Below, one piece after another: positions 1-8,300 of a stretch of 39,649 bases of DNA (position 1 is the first letter of the stretch; each line of letters starts with the position of its first letter). Source of the DNA: CAZFER01 sp964517495 (lineage in GTDB: Bacteria > Hinthialibacterota > Hinthialibacteria > Hinthialibacterales > Hinthialibacteraceae). The DNA is taken from positions 1 to 39,649 of the forward strand of contig CAZFER010000060.1 of the NCBI GenBank assembly GCA_964517495.1. Direction: 5' to 3'. Both the position numbers and the translations under genes were made by a program. The notes beneath the pieces are model-generated. The model made no database searches, was not told where the DNA came from, and saw only the letters and a program-made list of their open reading frames with translations.

Positions 1-179
1 GCCTCGCCCTCCCTATTCAACGATCTAACTTGATCTTAACTTAATGACATTGGGGGTAGACCTGCGTGTTTGCCCGGGTGTGGCTTGTTCGGCGTGTGCT
101 TACGACAAACTTTTTTAATATGTGGTAGAGGTACACTTTTGTGTTTACCCGATGTACTAAAATTGATCGATCACAAATC

Positions 180-707
180 TTAAGCCATGCCGTATAAATG
201 AGTGCTATTTACCGGTTGATCTTGTAATTTCAAATAATAAAACAACTGCGTTTTATGTTGAATGAGATGATCAATCATATGCTTCAACTGCTGCCCAAGA
301 ATTTTCTCGGTGGGATCCCATGGAGCCGTGATGGTTTTTGTCGCCAGTTCGTCTTCACTGACCTGGTCGAGCATCTTATAGGCTATTGCTTGATCTTCTT
401 CCAGAAGTTTTTTCGCTTCCGCCACGCTGTTCACCCGTGGCATTTTTTCGGCAGGCGGCAACATCTCTTCCGGTTTGAGATCACTGACATCCATCCCTTC
501 CGGCATTCCCCAGTCACCGGTGACAAAACCTTTAAAGCACATTCCACAGGCGTTGGTGATATGATGCAGCAAATGGGAGGTGGTCATCCAATTATTACCG
601 GTCGATGGTTTCCATTCCAACTGGTTCTCATCCACAAAATCCAGCAACCGGCTGGTCGTCTTATAAACAGTATCAACTTCAGATTTCAGAAAGGCTTTCC
701 AATCCAT
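180..707 (-). CDS. DinB-like four-helix-bundle protein
   Basis: A 175-residue protein with the DinB/YfiT four-helix-bundle pattern. Histidines H45, H48 and H49 lie near the end of helix 2, and a second cluster H143, H147, H151 sits in the last helix (spacing HxxxHxxxH). In this fold three histidines bind a divalent metal. Family members include thiol transferases and damage-inducible proteins, but most have no known substrate and nothing here points to one. There is no signal peptide, so it is probably cytoplasmic. An AAAGGATGGAG ribosome-binding site precedes the ATG. It lies downstream of the coiled-coil gene on the same strand, about 90 bases away, so co-transcription is possible. The family call is fairly safe; the function is unknown. 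Confidence 0.8.
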   Translation of the reverse strand: MDWKAFLKSEVDTVYKTTSRLLDFVDENQLEWKPSTGNNWMTTSHLLHHITNACGMCFKGFVTGDWGMPEGMDVSDLKPEEMLPPAEKMPRVNSVAEAKKLLEEDQAIAYKMLDQVSEDELATKTITAPWDPTEKILGQQLKHMIDHLIQHKTQLFYYLKLQDQPVNSTHLYGMA

Positions 708-798
708 CGCTCCATCCTTTCATTTCATGAATGGTTTAAGGATATCGAGAATAGAATACGCTAATATTGAAGAGAAAAACAGGTTATTAACTAGGTTA

Positions 799-2049
799 TC
801 AACGAGGCTCACTGATTTCCTCAGTTAATCGGCGAAATTCCTGCTGCATAACCTGGTTCTCGAAACCTCGTAATTTAGGGAGTTCGAGCTTCATTAAGGC
901 GTCGAAATTTTTTCGCCCGCTTTGGATCAATTCAGAAACATTGCTGCTCAGACGGACAGTCTTATAAGTGTTGCGAGCCGTGGCCAGGTGTCGTTCAACC
1001 GACTTATTTTCCCGATTGATGGTTTCCACTTGGGATTCAAGATAGTTGATATACAGCTTAGCTGCTTCCATCGTCAATTTATTGGATTCGATGTTGCTTT
1101 GCAGGATGGATTTATCAGCATGGTTAGACTTCATCAAGTCTTTGGCTTCTTCAATATTTTGTTCCGCCTCTTTGACGTAACCTTTCAAATCGGGTATATG
1201 GTTATTCTCAATGGTTTTGATAAACTCTTTCTGTAGCCGGTCCAGCAACTCGTTAAGGACGACATACATCCCATAATACCGTTTGGCAACCTCCAATGAC
1301 TCACCACTCTTCTCCGTAAGGTGTTGTAGTTGCAGAGTCACTTTCTTTAAGTTAGCAAATACGTTGCACAATTCGATAAAATCATCCCCCACAACCGAGG
1401 CAAGCAGATTATCAATCTCTTCCTCACTAATGGATATTCCAAAATTGCGCAATCTATCGATGAAATTGCTTTTGATCCGCTCGATCTGAGATTTTAACTC
1501 GGCAATTTTATCTTCTTCTTCGCTGATTTGTTCATCATAATACTCTTTGGTTTTCTTAAGTGGATTGATTTTACCTAACGCGCCTAATTCATCATTATTG
1601 GGTGCGGATACTTTTTGTTCACGATAGCGCGCAATATTCAGTTCGGCATCCTTGATTTGCTGGCGCAACTCACGAATCTCAATACGTTCCCGGTTGGATT
1701 CAGACACATCCAGGATTTCAATCGCCTCATCCAGAACCGCTTCAATTTCACTCTGATTCTGGCGTTGATCTTTTCCAAAGAAATACGTTCGGCGCGGGAG
1801 GGTTTCATGTTCCTCTTTCAGTTTGAGGATCGATTCCAGTTTGGGCAGCAAATCACGGAACATATCCCGCACATAGTCTTCGAGTTGATCTAATTTCGAA
1901 TTAGTCGTACTCGTATCTTCCACCATTTGGGAAGGTAGAACCTGTTGTTTGCCTAAAGCCGGTGAAACCGCATAGGCGGAAATGAAGCCCAAGAAAAGAA
2001 GGAAGTAGTTCAATTTATTCAACTTAAAACACTTTTTGCTTAATTTCAT
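799..2049 (-). CDS. exported coiled-coil protein of unknown function
   Basis: A 416-residue protein I cannot assign to a named family. Residues about 11-33 form a hydrophobic signal-peptide-like segment (LNYFLLFLGFISAYAVSPALG), after which the chain is almost entirely charged and helical. Long runs rich in E, K, R, Q and L, with heptad-like spacing over roughly residues 45-210 and 230-400, indicate an extended coiled coil in the periplasm or anchored at the membrane. There are no cysteines or enzyme motifs that stand out. A good GGAGG ribosome-binding site lies upstream of the ATG. An inverted repeat CGGAA-TTC-TTCCG (about 2060-2073) sits just upstream of that site. It is divergent from the aldehyde dehydrogenase gene. 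A structural or envelope-spacer role is possible but is speculation. Confidence 0.7.
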   Translation of the reverse strand: MKLSKKCFKLNKLNYFLLFLGFISAYAVSPALGKQQVLPSQMVEDTSTTNSKLDQLEDYVRDMFRDLLPKLESILKLKEEHETLPRRTYFFGKDQRQNQSEIEAVLDEAIEILDVSESNRERIEIRELRQQIKDAELNIARYREQKVSAPNNDELGALGKINPLKKTKEYYDEQISEEEDKIAELKSQIERIKSNFIDRLRNFGISISEEEIDNLLASVVGDDFIELCNVFANLKKVTLQLQHLTEKSGESLEVAKRYYGMYVVLNELLDRLQKEFIKTIENNHIPDLKGYVKEAEQNIEEAKDLMKSNHADKSILQSNIESNKLTMEAAKLYINYLESQVETINRENKSVERHLATARNTYKTVRLSSNVSELIQSGRKNFDALMKLELPKLRGFENQVMQQEFRRLTEEISEPR

Positions 2050-2196
2050 TTGTTTTTTCCTCCGGAATTCTTCCGAAAGTGTTTTCTATCAATAAAAACG
2101 ATCTCTTTTATCAATTGTTACGATCAAAACGGGGATTGTTTTCATCTTATTTATTCATCTTATTTATTCTACCATATCTTCAATTTAAATCCCGAA

Positions 2197-2224
2197 TTGA
2201 AATTCACCTGTTATACTATATAAA
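2197..2224 (+). promoter_or_regulatory. candidate sigma-70 promoter for the aldehyde dehydrogenase gene
   Basis: TTGAAA (2197-2202) and TATAAA (2219-2224) are separated by 16 bases, about 90 bases upstream of the start codon. The surrounding divergent spacer (2050-2316) is strongly AT-rich and contains a short tandem duplication of TTCATCTTATTTA near 2142-2168, so chance matches are easy. Confidence 0.4.
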
Positions 2225-2316
2225 GAGATTACTTTATATTCTATTCTTTGAAAAGTTGTAGTTTGAAAGTCATTGAATATAGATTTGAAATTGAATGAAA
2301 GGAAAAGGAGGTACCT

Positions 2317-3684
2317 ATGCCAATCCAATCCCTCAATCCAACGACGAATGAGGTGATAAAAAACTATGATGAAATGAGTTCAGACCAGGTAAATGAAGCA
2401 ATTGACAACGCGCATGAAGCTTTTTTGAGCTGGCGCAAAACGCCGTTCTCTCAACGGTCTGAACTGATGGACAAAGCATCCCATGTTTTGAATGATAACG
2501 TAAATGATTATGCTAAATTGATCTCATTGGAGATGGGAAAAGCGCTAAAAGAAGCCAAAGGCGAAGTAAAGAAATGCGCTTGGGTATGTGATTATTATTC
2601 GCAAAACGCCGAGAAATTTTTGGAACCAGAATTAATTGAAAGCGATGCCAGTAAAAGTTATGCCTGCTTTCAGCCGTTAGGTGTGGTTCTGGCGGTAATG
2701 CCCTGGAACTTCCCCTTCTGGCAGGTATTTCGTTTTGCTGCCCCAGGGCTTATGGCTGGTAATGCAGCGGTTTTAAAACATGCTTCCAACGTACCCGGTT
2801 GCGCGTTGGCCATCGAGGATATATTCAGGAAAGCGGGATTTCCCGATCATCTGTTTCGAACATTGATGATTGGCAGCAAACAAGTGAATGCCGTCATCGA
2901 AAATCCAAAAGTGAAAGCCGCAACCCTCACCGGCAGCACGCCTGCCGGACGCGCTATTGCCAGCAAAGCAGGCGAGATGCTCAAAAAGACAGTATTGGAA
3001 CTTGGAGGCAGCGATCCCTATGTCATTCTGCGTGATGCGGATGTGGATGATGCGGTCTCCACCTGTGTGAAGAGCCGCTTGATCAACGCTGGGCAAAGCT
3101 GCATCGCCGCCAAGCGGTTTATCGTTGGTGAAGCCAATCACGCTGAATTTCAAGAAAAATTTGTGGAAAAAATGAGTGCGGTTCGCTACGGTGATCCATT
3201 GGATGAGCAGACGGATATCGGGCCAATGGCACGTCATGACCTGCGCGATGAATTGCATGAACAGGTTCGCAAAAGCATTGAACAAGGCGCACAATGCCTG
3301 GTGGGTGGCGAGATACCTGAAGGAAAGGGTGCCTTCTATCCGGCAACCGTCCTGGCCAATGTTAAAAAAGGAATGGCCGCTTACGAAGAAGAACTGTTCG
3401 GCCCGGTGGCAACCATCATCCCGGTAAAAGATGATGATGAAGCCATTGAGGTTGCCAATGATTCCGTATTTGGTTTAGGTGCAGCCGTCTTTACCCAGAA
3501 TATTGCCAAAGGCGAGAAAATCGCCGCCCAAGAACTCGAAGCAGGTTGCTGCCATGTCAATTCATTGGTGAAATCTGACCCACGCTTGCCATTCGGTGGA
3601 GTGAAAGAAAGTGGCTATGGCCGTGAACTCTCGTATTATGGCATCAAAGAGTTTGTTAACATCAAAACCGTTTACGTGAAATAA
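2317..3684 (+). CDS. NAD(P)-dependent aldehyde dehydrogenase, succinate-semialdehyde dehydrogenase type
   Basis: A 455-residue enzyme of the aldehyde dehydrogenase superfamily, at the short length typical of the Sad/YneI-GabD group that oxidises succinate semialdehyde to succinate. The oxyanion asparagine is in PWNFPFW (N131), the general-base glutamate in LELGGSDP (E228) and the nucleophile in GQSCIAAKR (C262). The C-terminal LPFGGVKESGYGRE signature is present. No signal peptide, so it is cytoplasmic. An AAAGGAGG ribosome-binding site precedes the ATG. It appears monocistronic, ending in a long hairpin at 3711-3763. No GABA transaminase or other GABA-shunt gene is next to it, so the physiological aldehyde is not settled; family membership is certain and the substrate is inferred from overall similarity. 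Confidence 0.9.
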   Translation: MPIQSLNPTTNEVIKNYDEMSSDQVNEAIDNAHEAFLSWRKTPFSQRSELMDKASHVLNDNVNDYAKLISLEMGKALKEAKGEVKKCAWVCDYYSQNAEKFLEPELIESDASKSYACFQPLGVVLAVMPWNFPFWQVFRFAAPGLMAGNAAVLKHASNVPGCALAIEDIFRKAGFPDHLFRTLMIGSKQVNAVIENPKVKAATLTGSTPAGRAIASKAGEMLKKTVLELGGSDPYVILRDADVDDAVSTCVKSRLINAGQSCIAAKRFIVGEANHAEFQEKFVEKMSAVRYGDPLDEQTDIGPMARHDLRDELHEQVRKSIEQGAQCLVGGEIPEGKGAFYPATVLANVKKGMAAYEEELFGPVATIIPVKDDDEAIEVANDSVFGLGAAVFTQNIAKGEKIAAQELEAGCCHVNSLVKSDPRLPFGGVKESGYGRELSYYGIKEFVNIKTVYVK

Positions 3685-3710
3685 CCATTAGTGTTATTAT
3701 AGATTAGAAT

Positions 3711-3763
3711 AAGGGTTGAAGATCGTGGCTTCTCGTAAGAGGATTGCTATGACTTCGACCCTT
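3711..3763. terminator. bidirectional hairpin terminator between convergent genes
   Basis: A long interrupted stem. The left arm is 3711-3734, the loop is GTAA (3735-3738, a GNRA-type tetraloop) and the right arm is 3739-3763. I count 11 base pairs (one G-U), then a one-base bulge, 7 pairs (two G-U), a two-base bulge and 5 pairs. It sits midway between two genes that converge on it, and is followed by T-rich sequence on both strands, although without a clean run of T. Confidence 0.7.
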
Positions 3764-3783
3764 GTTTATTTACATTCAACTGT

Positions 3784-5226
3784 TTAAGCGAATAGTTCTT
3801 TGATGGGTTTTCCTTCACCGTCTTTGGTGACAAAGAAGGGGCGCTCTTCCACGGTGTAATGCAAATCAGGGGGTATTCCCATCGCCTGGTAAAGGCTGGC
3901 ATGAAGATCGATTACTTCTACCGGATTTTTGATGGTATCGCAGGGGCGTTCATCAGCGGTTTTACCATACTGAAAACCTTGTTTGACACCACCACCAAAT
4001 AACAACACGGAACTGGCTCCTGTGAAATGGCGATGCATACCATAGTTTTCTTCTTTGTTGACAATTTCCGGAACGTTGACTTGATCTTTCACCGGTACAT
4101 CCGGTTTGCCTTCAGTGATCATATCCCGTCCGAATTCTGAAGCTATAACGATCAAGGTTCGTTCTAACAGCCCGCGTTCACGAAGGTCATGAATCAATTG
4201 GGCAATAGGAGCATCGATATCTTTCTTGAGTTGTACCATACGGGTGTGGCCATTTTCGTGAGTGTCGAATCCTTCGAATGGAATATATTCATAGGCCACT
4301 TCGACAAAGCGGGTACCTGCTTCAGCCAACCGCCGGGCAAGCAGACAACCCAAACCAAATCGGCCGGTATTATATATATTGTATGATTTCTCCGGCTCAA
4401 GGGATAAGTCGAATGCTTTGGCAGCCGGGGATGACATTAACTGATGGGCGGAATCCAACGATTTATGGAAGCTCTGTTTAGCGATGTCCTCATAGGGTGT
4501 CCCTTCCTGAGAGCGCACAAATTGGCGGTAGCGCTCCCAACGCTGGTTAAAGCGTTTTTCTGACATGCCGGGTGGAGGTTGCACGGTACTTACCGCTTCG
4601 GAGGGTTCGGGGACAAACAAGGGGCCATACTGAGAGCCAAGAAAACCTGCTGTATGGAAGGCTTTCACTTCGAAATCTTCACCTCCCACATCAAAGCGCT
4701 GTCCGATATCAACATATGCAGGGACTCCCTCCTCTCGCGAACCCAGCGTTCGTGATAGCACACCACCAATGGAAGGGGCATGGACTGTAAGCGGAGGGAC
4801 ATAACCAGTATGGAAATGGTATTGATGTCGTGAATGAAGGATAAACCCAAGATCCGCAGAACGCATGCTTCGAATTAATGTTCCGTATTGCATGACCTCA
4901 GCCATCTTTTCCAATCCTTGCGAAAAATTGATACCATCCACGGATGTGGGGATAGAGGGGAATGTGGATAAGATACGCTTGGCTTCAATACCCTTTTCAA
5001 AGGGTGTGTATCGCTTGGGATCGAAAGTCTCGGTTTGCGCCACGCCACCCGCCAGCCAGATGAGTATCATGGAATCGACTTTGGCATTGGATGTGGTTTT
5101 GGCCAGAGCTTGTTTTGTCGCGTTATTGATAACGGGTATTGTAGTCAACGCGCCGAGTAAACTTGTTTTTAACATGTCGCGGCGGTTGATTTTATTGGAA
5201 TTGGATAATTGATTTTGCATTTTCAT
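3784..5226 (-). CDS. DUF1501 protein with Tat signal
   Basis: A 480-residue DUF1501 protein, a family with an alkaline-phosphatase/sulfatase-like fold that is very common in Planctomycetes. The N-terminus carries a twin-arginine signal (NRRDMLKTSLLGALTTIP, starting near residue 14), so it is exported folded. Characteristic segments are visible: the ILIWLAGGVAQTETFDPK start of the mature domain, HSRHQYHFHTG, FVEVAYEYIPFEGFDTHENG and the VIASEFGRDMI region. It lies 13 bases downstream of the DUF1549/DUF1553 gene and on the same strand, the pairing seen again and again in planctomycete genomes, so the two are one operon. The biochemical role of the pair is not established; a role in exported polymer or cell-surface metabolism is often suggested. 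No active-site loss is obvious. Confidence 0.88.
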   Translation of the reverse strand: MKMQNQLSNSNKINRRDMLKTSLLGALTTIPVINNATKQALAKTTSNAKVDSMILIWLAGGVAQTETFDPKRYTPFEKGIEAKRILSTFPSIPTSVDGINFSQGLEKMAEVMQYGTLIRSMRSADLGFILHSRHQYHFHTGYVPPLTVHAPSIGGVLSRTLGSREEGVPAYVDIGQRFDVGGEDFEVKAFHTAGFLGSQYGPLFVPEPSEAVSTVQPPPGMSEKRFNQRWERYRQFVRSQEGTPYEDIAKQSFHKSLDSAHQLMSSPAAKAFDLSLEPEKSYNIYNTGRFGLGCLLARRLAEAGTRFVEVAYEYIPFEGFDTHENGHTRMVQLKKDIDAPIAQLIHDLRERGLLERTLIVIASEFGRDMITEGKPDVPVKDQVNVPEIVNKEENYGMHRHFTGASSVLLFGGGVKQGFQYGKTADERPCDTIKNPVEVIDLHASLYQAMGIPPDLHYTVEERPFFVTKDGEGKPIKELFA

Positions 5227-5239
5227 TCCCCTTAATACA

Positions 5240-6889
5240 TCAATGAATATATTGGTAATCCGGACTCATAAAGAGCATCCAAAGCACATCTTCCAATGCT
5301 TCTGGCTTGATTTCCTTTGATTTGGATGAAGGTTTTAAGAGTTGAGTGAGTAGTTCCACTTCGTGTAGAGTGGGATGACGGCTGAAGGTTTTCAAGACAA
5401 GGTTTTTTGCGAAACGGTTTAGATTTTCAATATTGTTAGAATGGGATTCAAGCATGTGTTCAGCGGCGTTTTTTAGCAAGAGTGCGAATTGCTCACCGTT
5501 GACCATTTCCAGCATTCGCAGAACAGTGGCTTCGTGATTACGCACTGAAGTGACTTGTTCCCGATTGGGCCGGCCTAAGGCAATGGCGGTTAAACTCGGG
5601 TATTTGGAGCGCCATGACCGGACAAGCCGATTATCCACATTTACATTCATTAATTCACGATCGGGTTTATAACCCGTGACTTGATAGATTCCATCGAAAA
5701 ACTGCTCGCTTTGCATGCGCTGGATGGTTGGCGATTTATATTCAGGTGTTAAAGAGGATGATGTATGGCTGACGGTTGCCTTATATTGAAACGCTTGTGA
5801 AGTCATGATCATACGCAGTGTATGATTGATATCATACCCATGATTCATGAAATCATATGCCAGCCAGTCAAGTAATTCGGCATAGTGGGCTTGTGAATCC
5901 AGGTCATCAACCGGCTCAAACAAACCACGGCCTAGCAACCGATGCCATAAGCGATTCACGATAGTGCGGGCAAAACGGGGATTCTTTGGGGTCACAACCA
6001 TTTCCGCGGCTTGGCCACGGCGGGTATAAAGGGTGGCGTCATCATCGATTTTTCCCAAGCCGTCGAAGGGAAACTCGGGTTTGGCAACCTCACCGGTTGG
6101 TTTATCGCAGCGATAGATATCCAGTTTGTTCTCTTCTGAAAAGCATGCGGCTAATCCATAGGTGTCTTTTAAGGTATAGGGCTTCAGGAAATGGTTATGG
6201 CATGAGGCGCATTTGAGGGAGGTGGCCATAAAAACCTGCCCTATGTTTTGAGCGGCTTGGATGACAGGGCGTTGACTGGCATTGATTCGTCCGCGCCAGT
6301 TGACCCCTTTTAGGAATCCCCCTGGACCATCCGGGGCGGGATTGAGCAGCTGCATCACTATAATATCAAAGGGCTTATTGGAGAGCAGGGAGGCATAAAG
6401 CCACTTGGTGATAGGTTCGCGCAAGCCGTCGATGTTGGTTTGCTCATCATTGCGTAACAAGTCGCTCCAAAAGGTTATCCAATGTTCAGCATATCCTTGC
6501 CGGTCGTTCAGAAGGCGATCGATGAGCTTTTCACGCTTATGGGGTGATCGATCCTGAATGAAACCGTTAAATTCATCAATAGAGGGAAGCAGGCCAATCG
6601 TTTGAAGATAGGCCCTTCTTAGAAAGGCAGCATCATCACACACTTCTCCAGGCTCGATTTCATTCTTTTCATACCAGCGTTCCAGAAACCAATCGATTGG
6701 GTGCCCGTTATAGTCCTCAGGGAGGGATAGGGGCTTATCCATTGAGTGCAAGGAAGTGTTTTGTTTCTCACGAAAGGTATCCCAATCCAGTTTTTTGTGT
6801 TGATCGGTTGCGGATAGAACTGAATGTGTAGTCAGAACCAAGAACAAAAAGAGAATTGATAATTCAATCGATTTTACTTTTGAAATCAT
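5240..6889 (-). CDS. DUF1549/DUF1553 exported protein with CxxCH
   Basis: A 549-residue secreted protein. It has an N-terminal signal peptide (ELSILFLFLVLTTHSVLSA), then a DUF1549 domain over roughly residues 50-260 with a c-type-heme-like motif CASCH (C227, C230, H231) in the usual context, and a DUF1553 domain in the C-terminal half (starting near RGQAAEMVVTPKNPRFARTI). These domains are the planctomycete PSCyt2/PSD1 families. At 549 residues it is shorter than many relatives, which often carry an extra N-terminal cytochrome domain; that domain is absent here. It is the first gene of an operon with the DUF1501 gene and is preceded by a good promoter at 6928-6956 and a GGGGGAG ribosome-binding site. 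The function is not known. Confidence 0.88.
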   Translation of the reverse strand: MISKVKSIELSILFLFLVLTTHSVLSATDQHKKLDWDTFREKQNTSLHSMDKPLSLPEDYNGHPIDWFLERWYEKNEIEPGEVCDDAAFLRRAYLQTIGLLPSIDEFNGFIQDRSPHKREKLIDRLLNDRQGYAEHWITFWSDLLRNDEQTNIDGLREPITKWLYASLLSNKPFDIIVMQLLNPAPDGPGGFLKGVNWRGRINASQRPVIQAAQNIGQVFMATSLKCASCHNHFLKPYTLKDTYGLAACFSEENKLDIYRCDKPTGEVAKPEFPFDGLGKIDDDATLYTRRGQAAEMVVTPKNPRFARTIVNRLWHRLLGRGLFEPVDDLDSQAHYAELLDWLAYDFMNHGYDINHTLRMIMTSQAFQYKATVSHTSSSLTPEYKSPTIQRMQSEQFFDGIYQVTGYKPDRELMNVNVDNRLVRSWRSKYPSLTAIALGRPNREQVTSVRNHEATVLRMLEMVNGEQFALLLKNAAEHMLESHSNNIENLNRFAKNLVLKTFSRHPTLHEVELLTQLLKPSSKSKEIKPEALEDVLWMLFMSPDYQYIH

Positions 6890-6927
6890 AAATATGTTTC
6901 TCCCCCAAATTATCAGTTATTCGTTTA

Positions 6928-6956
6928 ATTATGATTTAAAAGATAGAATTTGTCTA
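6928..6956 (-). promoter_or_regulatory. sigma-70-like promoter of the DUF1549-DUF1501 operon
   Basis: Read on the minus strand, TAGACA (6956-6951) and CATAAT (6933-6928) are separated by exactly 17 bases. Each matches the sigma-70 consensus at five of six positions. It lies about 40 bases upstream of the DUF1549 start. Confidence 0.6.
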
Positions 6957-6992
6957 GATTGATCATCTTACACTAAGTGAAACTTTTTTATA

Positions 6993-7004
6993 TCAAGCAC
7001 TTGA
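6993..7004. promoter_or_regulatory. short palindrome in a divergent promoter region
   Basis: TCAAG-CA-CTTGA is a perfect inverted repeat in the spacer between the divergent DUF1549 operon and the esterase gene. The position suits an operator, but at 12 bases it could be chance and only one copy is seen. Confidence 0.25.
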
Positions 7005-7084
7005 ACAGAGTAGGTGTTCTAGGTTAAGGTAATAGCGTTTCGCTAATGGATTATGGGGAACGAGATAATAAACGGAATTAGATC

Positions 7085-7813
7085 ATGGGATATAAGCTCA
7101 TATATGTAAGTATCTTATACATCATCGTCTTTCTGTTTTCAGCTTTTGATACAATTGGGGCTGAGTTATTAGATGTGCTTGAAAAAACTGCTCCTGAAAA
7201 TGGCGGTGGTTATAAGTATAAAATTTATCTACCCAAAGATTATAAAGAGAATAGTAAAGAGTGGCCTTTTGTGCTTTTTTTGCATGGTTCCCATCGGCGT
7301 GGGAGTGATTTGCAAAGACTGAATGGGACAATTCCCGCAAAATTTATGGTTAAGGATGGTGAACTGCAATTTATTGTGGTTGCCCCTTTATGTCCCAAGA
7401 ATGAAAACTGGGAATGTGATTCGCTTGATTTGTTTATCGATTATTTAATCTCAGATTATCCAATCGATGAAAACCGTATCTATCTAACAGGTATAAGTAT
7501 GGGTGGCTTTGGTACGTGGGAATTAGCCACCGCTTATCCCAAGCGATTTGCAGCCATTGCACCGGTTTGTGGTGGAGGAGATCCCGATCAGGCTGAGAGA
7601 TTGAAAGATATACCGATTTGGGTATTTCATGGTGCAAATGACCGGGTGGTATCGAAAAGGCGTTATGCCGATCCCATGGTTGCTGCGGTCCGCAAGCATG
7701 GGGGGGATGTGAAATATACGGTTTTTAAACACACCAGCCATGATATTTGGCGCAAAGTGTATACGGATTACAGCCTCTATGAGTGGTTTCTTGAGCATGA
7801 AAGAACTGATTGA
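7085..7813 (+). CDS. secreted alpha/beta-hydrolase esterase
   Basis: A 242-residue alpha/beta hydrolase of the PHB-depolymerase/phospholipase-carboxylesterase-like group. An N-terminal hydrophobic segment (IYVSILYIIVFLFSAFDTIGA) acts as a signal peptide. The nucleophile elbow is GISMGGFG (S138), the acid is in FHGANDRVV (D186) and the catalytic histidine in HTSHDIW (H219), so the triad is complete. The oxyanion-hole region FLHGSHRRG follows strand 3. Relatives are often feruloyl or acetyl esterases that de-esterify plant polysaccharides, which would fit the pectin-directed genes nearby, but the substrate cannot be read from the sequence. The ribosome-binding site is weak. It is divergent from the DUF1549 operon. 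Confidence 0.85.
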   Translation: MGYKLIYVSILYIIVFLFSAFDTIGAELLDVLEKTAPENGGGYKYKIYLPKDYKENSKEWPFVLFLHGSHRRGSDLQRLNGTIPAKFMVKDGELQFIVVAPLCPKNENWECDSLDLFIDYLISDYPIDENRIYLTGISMGGFGTWELATAYPKRFAAIAPVCGGGDPDQAERLKDIPIWVFHGANDRVVSKRRYADPMVAAVRKHGGDVKYTVFKHTSHDIWRKVYTDYSLYEWFLEHERTD

Positions 7814-7862
7814 AAACACTTGACTTAGCTTTTCACACACGATTTTGAAATTGAATCAAAAT

Positions 7863-7891
7863 TTATCATCTCTTCCAATCGATGTTATAAT
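7863..7891 (+). promoter_or_regulatory. promoter for the 126-residue charged protein
   Basis: TTATCA (7863-7868), a 17-base spacer and a perfect TATAAT (7886-7891), followed by an AAGGAGA ribosome-binding site at about 7906-7912 and the ATG at 7920. The spacing of all four elements is ideal. Confidence 0.6.
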
Positions 7892-7919
7892 ATAAGTATA
7901 ACAAATAAGGAGACTTATC

Positions 7920-8300
7920 ATGTTACCTCCTAATAGCATTCGTTTTGCAGCGGCGGGTGAAGAGATGACGAAAAAAGCCACACGTGGTGAACGCAGAAAA
8001 GCAAAAGACCAACAACACGTGAATGACGAGCGAAGTGAGCGGGTATTATCACAAACAGGTCAGGTTCAAGAAACCCAGGAGACGGAAGGTTTCGACCGCC
8101 TGGCAGGAGATGATAATACTGAAAAGCAAAAATATCAGCATGAACAGGCGCAGGGTGAGGACAAAGAACAGCTGAAACACCCCAACACGGAAGAAGTCTT
8201 GCCGATTTTAGAAGATGAACATGAGCAGGAAATCCCGCCTGAACCGAACTTTCCGAAGCGCAAGAAAAAGGGAAAAGAAGTGGACGAAAAAGTCTATTAA
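7920..8300 (+). CDS. small highly charged, probably disordered protein
   Basis: A 126-residue protein I do not recognise. It has no membrane segment and no cysteine, and is dominated by E, K, Q, D and R, with a lysine-rich C-terminus (FPKRKKKGKEVDEKVY). This composition indicates an unfolded, soluble cytoplasmic protein. A well-spaced promoter (7863-7891) and ribosome-binding site argue that it is truly expressed. A second possible start is M16 (MTKKATRGERRKAKDQ), which would leave 111 residues. It overlaps the convergent GntR gene by four bases at their stop codons, so each transcript can run into the other. Confidence 0.6.
   Translation: MLPPNSIRFAAAGEEMTKKATRGERRKAKDQQHVNDERSERVLSQTGQVQETQETEGFDRLAGDDNTEKQKYQHEQAQGEDKEQLKHPNTEEVLPILEDEHEQEIPPEPNFPKRKKKGKEVDEKVY

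Noticed and set aside
2142..2168. Tandem copy of TTCATCTTATTTA, considered as an iteron or CRISPR-like repeat
   Set aside because: Only two copies, low complexity and no spacer pattern; it is simple AT-rich sequence.
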